Source: Archangium violaceum Cb vi76 (GTDB lineage: Bacteria; Myxococcota; Myxococcia; Myxococcales; Myxococcaceae). From it: a stretch of 64,000 nt of DNA. Both the position numbers and the translations under genes were made by a program. Position 1 is the first letter of the stretch. The number at the start of each line of letters is the position of its first letter. Location: contig NZ_JPMI01000109.1 in NCBI RefSeq assembly GCF_000733295.1, positions 1-64,000 of the forward strand, in the 5' to 3' direction. The notes below the pieces were generated by a model, which saw nothing but the letters and a program-made list of their open reading frames with translations, had not been told where the DNA came from and did not search any database. This document shows positions 61,314 through 64,000 of this stretch, in pieces.

Positions 61314-61951
61314 GTGACGGCCACCGGGGGCTCCGGCGCCTCGTCGGGGACACCCTCGCGCTTGCGCTGGCAGGCGGCGCAGCACTCGGCCCAGGGCACG
61401 AGCTGCAGGCGCTCGAGCAGGATGGCGGTGCCACAGTCCTCGCACTGGCCGTACGTCGTGGGGGTCGCGGCCAGCTTCTGGAGCGCCCGCTGCACCCGCG
61501 GGAGGAGCACCGGATCCCTCTCCTCGCCAGACTCCGCCGCGTCCCGGAGTTGCTGCTGCTGCTCCTCGTCGATCGTCGACAGGACCCAGTCGGGCGGCTC
61601 CTGGCCGGACAGGACGAAGTGCAGCACGTGGAGCTGGTGCTCGGCCTCGCGGCGCTGGGCCTCGCGGCGCATGTTCACCAGCGCCGGGGTCTCCATCAGG
61701 CGTGACAGACGCTTCTGGACCTCCCGCCGCATCCCGGCGTCCCGGGTGATGACGTCGATGTAGGCCTCGGGGCTGAATCCCTGGGGCTGGCAGATCTGCT
61801 GGAGCACGCGCTCGAAGACGGGCTCGATGCCGACCGTGGCGGCGGTGGGAATCCATCCAGTGGACGATGCCAGCGCATCGAGTGTGGAGAGGACCGTCCG
61901 GTGGATGTCCGGCCACGGGGGTGGGGGGCCTTCTTTGGAACCGATCGTCAT
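61304..61951 (-). CDS. Protein with C-terminal DksA/TraR-type zinc finger
   Basis: The 215-residue protein is helical in its first two thirds, with Gln/Glu-rich coiled coil (DEEQQQQLRDAAESGEE). The end holds CEDCGTAILLERLQLVPWAECCAAC, a four-Cys finger as in DksA/TraR. The classical DksA coiled-coil tip DxxDxA is not seen. It could bind RNA polymerase; this is inference. It shares 10 bp with the convergent ATP-grasp gene. ATG 61951 is used. Confidence 0.72.
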   Translation of the reverse strand: MTIGSKEGPPPPWPDIHRTVLSTLDALASSTGWIPTAATVGIEPVFERVLQQICQPQGFSPEAYIDVITRDAGMRREVQKRLSRLMETPALVNMRREAQRREAEHQLHVLHFVLSGQEPPDWVLSTIDEEQQQQLRDAAESGEERDPVLLPRVQRALQKLAATPTTYGQCEDCGTAILLERLQLVPWAECCAACQRKREGVPDEAPEPPVAVTYF

Positions 61952-62075
61952 GCCTGGGGGCATCTAATCACACGGGGGCCGGGGGACACACCGGCCTGGC
62001 CGTTCAGTGCGCTTGAAACGCGAGTCTGTCCGGGGCCAGATACGGACCAGGGTGTACTGCCAGGAGGGCTCTGGG

Positions 62076-62711
62076 ATGTCCGGTGCTTCGCGGTGGTGGG
62101 AGAGCGCGCGGGAGTGGGTGGGGAAGTTGCCTTCGGGTCTGTCCGGCCAGGTGACGGTGGACGTGGCCCGGAAGCGGTTGCGGTTGTCGCACGCCCGGGT
62201 GGAGGCGCTGGCGCGCAGGGCGCTGAAGGACGTGAAGGCGCTCTCGGTGGGCGAGTGGGCGTACGGGCCTCGGACCTATGACGTGAGGCTGGAGGTCTCC
62301 GGCTGGAAGCTGCGCGTGGAGGTGACCCCCGAGCGGCTGGAGCTCGCCTCGGGCCGCTACCACCTGACGCTGCTCACGCCGGGCCGGGTGGACCTGGAGG
62401 AGTCCCGGGCGGCCTCGGTGCTGGTGCAGGGCGTGTTGCGCGTGGGCGGAGGCAAGGCCGCGCTGCGCACCGTGCTGGATCAGGTGATGCCCGAGGGGCT
62501 GAGCTGGGACGGGCAGCGCTTCCGGGTGTCCGGGGCGCTGCCGAAGGAGGGGGCGGTGCCGGCGCGGCTCTTCGAGTCCTCCTCGCTGGCGGTGAACGCC
62601 GAGCACGACGTCGAGGGCGTGTGGCTGTCGGCCGAGGCGTGGCCCGGGCTGGTGGACCTGATGCAGGCCGCGCTCAGCGTGGACCTGCCGCGCAAGCCGC
62701 CGGGAACCTGA
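62076..62711 (+). CDS. Hypothetical protein
   Basis: The 211-residue product from ATG 62076 has AGGAGGG eight bases before the start. It is rich in strands, for example VRLEVSGWKLRVEVTPERLELAS and LSWDGQRFRVSGALPKEG. I recognise no family and see no membrane segment or signal. Confidence 0.65.
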   Translation: MSGASRWWESAREWVGKLPSGLSGQVTVDVARKRLRLSHARVEALARRALKDVKALSVGEWAYGPRTYDVRLEVSGWKLRVEVTPERLELASGRYHLTLLTPGRVDLEESRAASVLVQGVLRVGGGKAALRTVLDQVMPEGLSWDGQRFRVSGALPKEGAVPARLFESSSLAVNAEHDVEGVWLSAEAWPGLVDLMQAALSVDLPRKPPGT

Positions 62712-62719
62712 GGTGATGG

Positions 62720-63190
62720 TCAGACTTCCTCGTCAGGCAGAAGCGAGAGAAGCAACTCGTCGTCGGGGCCGAGCGGGCGCCAGCCGGGCGGTGGTGGCGT
62801 AGCCAGGAGAGACGTCCTGACCTGTCTGGCGCGCTCCTTATGGGTTTCTGGGGTATCGGCGATCCACGAACCGAACGCCTTGGCAACCTTGAAGCGGTTG
62901 GCGTCATCCAGCACGGCTGGCCAGCCGTCGGGAAGACACTCGGACATTTCGCGCACAAGCGCATCGCGCACAAAACGTGTGACCTGCTTGCGCTGCTCTG
63001 CTTCGGAGAGCAGCCCATTCAAGACCTGCACGCCGACGACATCATCCGGACCCAGTTCCTCGGCCAGCGCCACCAGCGAGGCGGTGGGGCGAGCATTCGC
63101 GAAGGCGGTGAGCGAATCGTAGCCGCGCTCGCGGACTCGCTCGTATAGGCGGACCCTCCAGTTGCCCCGCCAAGCCTGTCCGCCGCTCAT
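62720..63190 (-). CDS. Cytoplasmic partner (candidate immunity protein) of the SitA-like toxin
   Basis: The product is 156 residues from ATG 63190, which overlaps the toxin stop by 4 bp (ATGA). It is helical and soluble, starting GGQAWRGNWRVRLYERVRERG and ending in an acidic tail. The placement directly after a DUF2380-type lipoprotein fits the Sit toxin-immunity arrangement in myxobacteria. No named family is visible. Confidence 0.6.
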   Translation of the reverse strand: MSGGQAWRGNWRVRLYERVRERGYDSLTAFANARPTASLVALAEELGPDDVVGVQVLNGLLSEAEQRKQVTRFVRDALVREMSECLPDGWPAVLDDANRFKVAKAFGSWIADTPETHKERARQVRTSLLATPPPPGWRPLGPDDELLLSLLPDEEV

Positions 63191-64000
63191 TGCCCTCTCC
63201 ATCGAGTGAACTCCATCGGGATACCATAGCGCTCCATGCGATACGCGACGATGTCCAGTACCTCGTTTCGCATCAACATCCGGCCGGCTGTTATCTCGGC
63301 TTCGTACAGCGCCTCCATGATCATCCGGTTCCACTCACCGGGCCATATGCGCCCCAGCCTCCAGTCGCCTCCACCGTGAATGGCCTCGTGGTGCGCCCGC
63401 TCCAGCCTGACGCAGAACTCGTCGATGTCCATCTCGCCGGTGAAGCCGCGCTTCTCGAACCACTCGCGGAACTCTTTCGGCATGACGTGGTGCCGCGGTG
63501 GCTCGGCCATGCCGGCCCCCGCTTTGCCCGTCACGTGCATGCCCCGCACCTCGGGGCTGTCGCCCAGCGCCTCGCGCACGCCCCTGGGAAGCTCTCCGTG
63601 CGCCTCGGCCATCATCACCTGGCCGGCCTGAATCCGAACGGCGGCGCTGACGGCGGGTACGGAGAGGACGCCTGCCCGCACCAACTGACGCATCATCTCC
63701 ACCCACTCGGCGGAGACGACCATCCGCGTGCCCATCATCATGCCGTTGGCGCCCACCGAGAAGCTCATGCCGAGCGTGGCGGGACCGGCTCGCGGCAGCA
63801 GCCGGGGCAGGGAGACACTCAGTGCCGACAGCAGGGTGAGCGCCTCCATGGCCTCCTTCAATGCCAGCGCCTTCTGGAGGACTTCCGCCCCCTTGCGTAT
63901 GGCCTCACGGAGTACGGAGAACTCGCCGGTGAGATGGCCTAACAGGGCGGGGACGTCTTGCGCCGCTGCCTCCACCTGCTGTGGCTCCAACGAGGAGAGC
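63187..64000 (-). CDS. DUF2380/TIGR02269-type SitA-like lipoprotein toxin, partial
   Basis: The frame is open to the right edge, so the 5' part with any signal peptide lies outside. The visible C-terminus has GAGMAEPPRHHVMPKEFREW and LERAHHEAIHGGGDWRLGR, the His-rich DUF2380 pattern, then WPGEWNRMIMEAL. Such HH and HxxxH blocks suggest an HNH-like nuclease, although this is inference. Before it come hydrophobic helices (about 40-130 of the visible part). It precedes a putative immunity gene. Confidence 0.65.
   Translation of the reverse strand, partial: LSSLEPQQVEAAAQDVPALLGHLTGEFSVLREAIRKGAEVLQKALALKEAMEALTLLSALSVSLPRLLPRAGPATLGMSFSVGANGMMMGTRMVVSAEWVEMMRQLVRAGVLSVPAVSAAVRIQAGQVMMAEAHGELPRGVREALGDSPEVRGMHVTGKAGAGMAEPPRHHVMPKEFREWFEKRGFTGEMDIDEFCVRLERAHHEAIHGGGDWRLGRIWPGEWNRMIMEALYEAEITAGRMLMRNEVLDIVAYRMERYGIPMEFTRWRGQ

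Overview
The window is high-GC DNA with the hallmarks of a myxobacterium in the Cystobacter/Archangium/Myxococcus group. The evidence is a five-gene mevalonate cluster, a TIGR02265/DUF2378 protein, DUF4388 and DUF2380 proteins, SitA-like lipoproteins and a serine/threonine-type GC-rich coding style. Species assignment is inference; nothing here names the organism. Nearly all of the sequence codes, genes often overlap by 4 bp (ATGA), and about eleven copies of a short palindromic repeat (CCCTCACCCC ... CCCTCTCCC ... GGGAGAGGG) sit between genes.

Layout. 0-4 kb: a coiled-coil membrane protein, an acyltransferase-like E2 domain, HtpX and a DsrE-like protein. 3.9-9.4 kb: the mevalonate operon fni, HMG-CoA reductase, mevalonate kinase, diphosphomevalonate decarboxylase and phosphomevalonate kinase, which covers every step from HMG-CoA to IPP/DMAPP; HMG-CoA synthase is not here. 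9.5-15 kb: an SPW-repeat membrane protein, DUF4846, an Omp85-type barrel, an alkaline-phosphatase-superfamily protein and a flippase-like membrane protein. 15.1-20.9 kb: tRNA-Leu(CAG) with a clear promoter and terminator, then the ISC iron-sulfur operon iscS-iscU-iscA-hscB-hscA-fdx. The ISC operon has no iscR, but two IscR-type-1-like operators lie upstream of iscS. 21-30 kb: a BNR-type propeller protein, a frameshifted toxin-like gene, an SPFH coiled-coil protein, methionine aminopeptidase with a SEC-C finger, and a cluster of HPP, lipoprotein and DUF1990 genes. 30-41 kb: metabolism and transport genes (MaoC, methyltransferase, AmpG-like MFS, DsbD-like reductase, cupin, duplicated S41 protease, alpha-amylase).

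41-47 kb: a DTW-domain protein, then a very likely selenoprotein. It is an ArsC/Spx-family thioredoxin-fold protein in which the first active-site Cys is an in-frame TGA followed by a well-formed bSECIS-like hairpin, so a plain ORF caller would split or truncate it. EamA and MATE transporters and a DisA/DAC-like protein follow. 46-51.4 kb: an RNA-repair module with rtcR divergent from rtcB-rtcA, a canonical sigma-54 promoter, 20-bp-phased direct repeats as a candidate RtcR site, and a strong inverted repeat between rtcB and rtcA. Directly downstream is an AT-rich, probably transferred gene with an AbiU2/HEPN-like Rx5H motif.

51.5-64 kb: a GST-like protein, a lipoprotein/partner gene pair, 3-hydroxyacyl-CoA dehydrogenase with a JAMM-like protein, a DUF4388 response regulator, yebC-ruvC-ruvA, a 51-residue lysine-rich protein, an ATP-grasp enzyme, a DksA-finger protein, and at the right edge a DUF2380/SitA-like toxin with its downstream partner. 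The most promising items are the UGA-containing ArsC-like gene at 42018-42359 and the RtcR/RtcB/RtcA plus HEPN-like neighbourhood at 46.3-51.4 kb.
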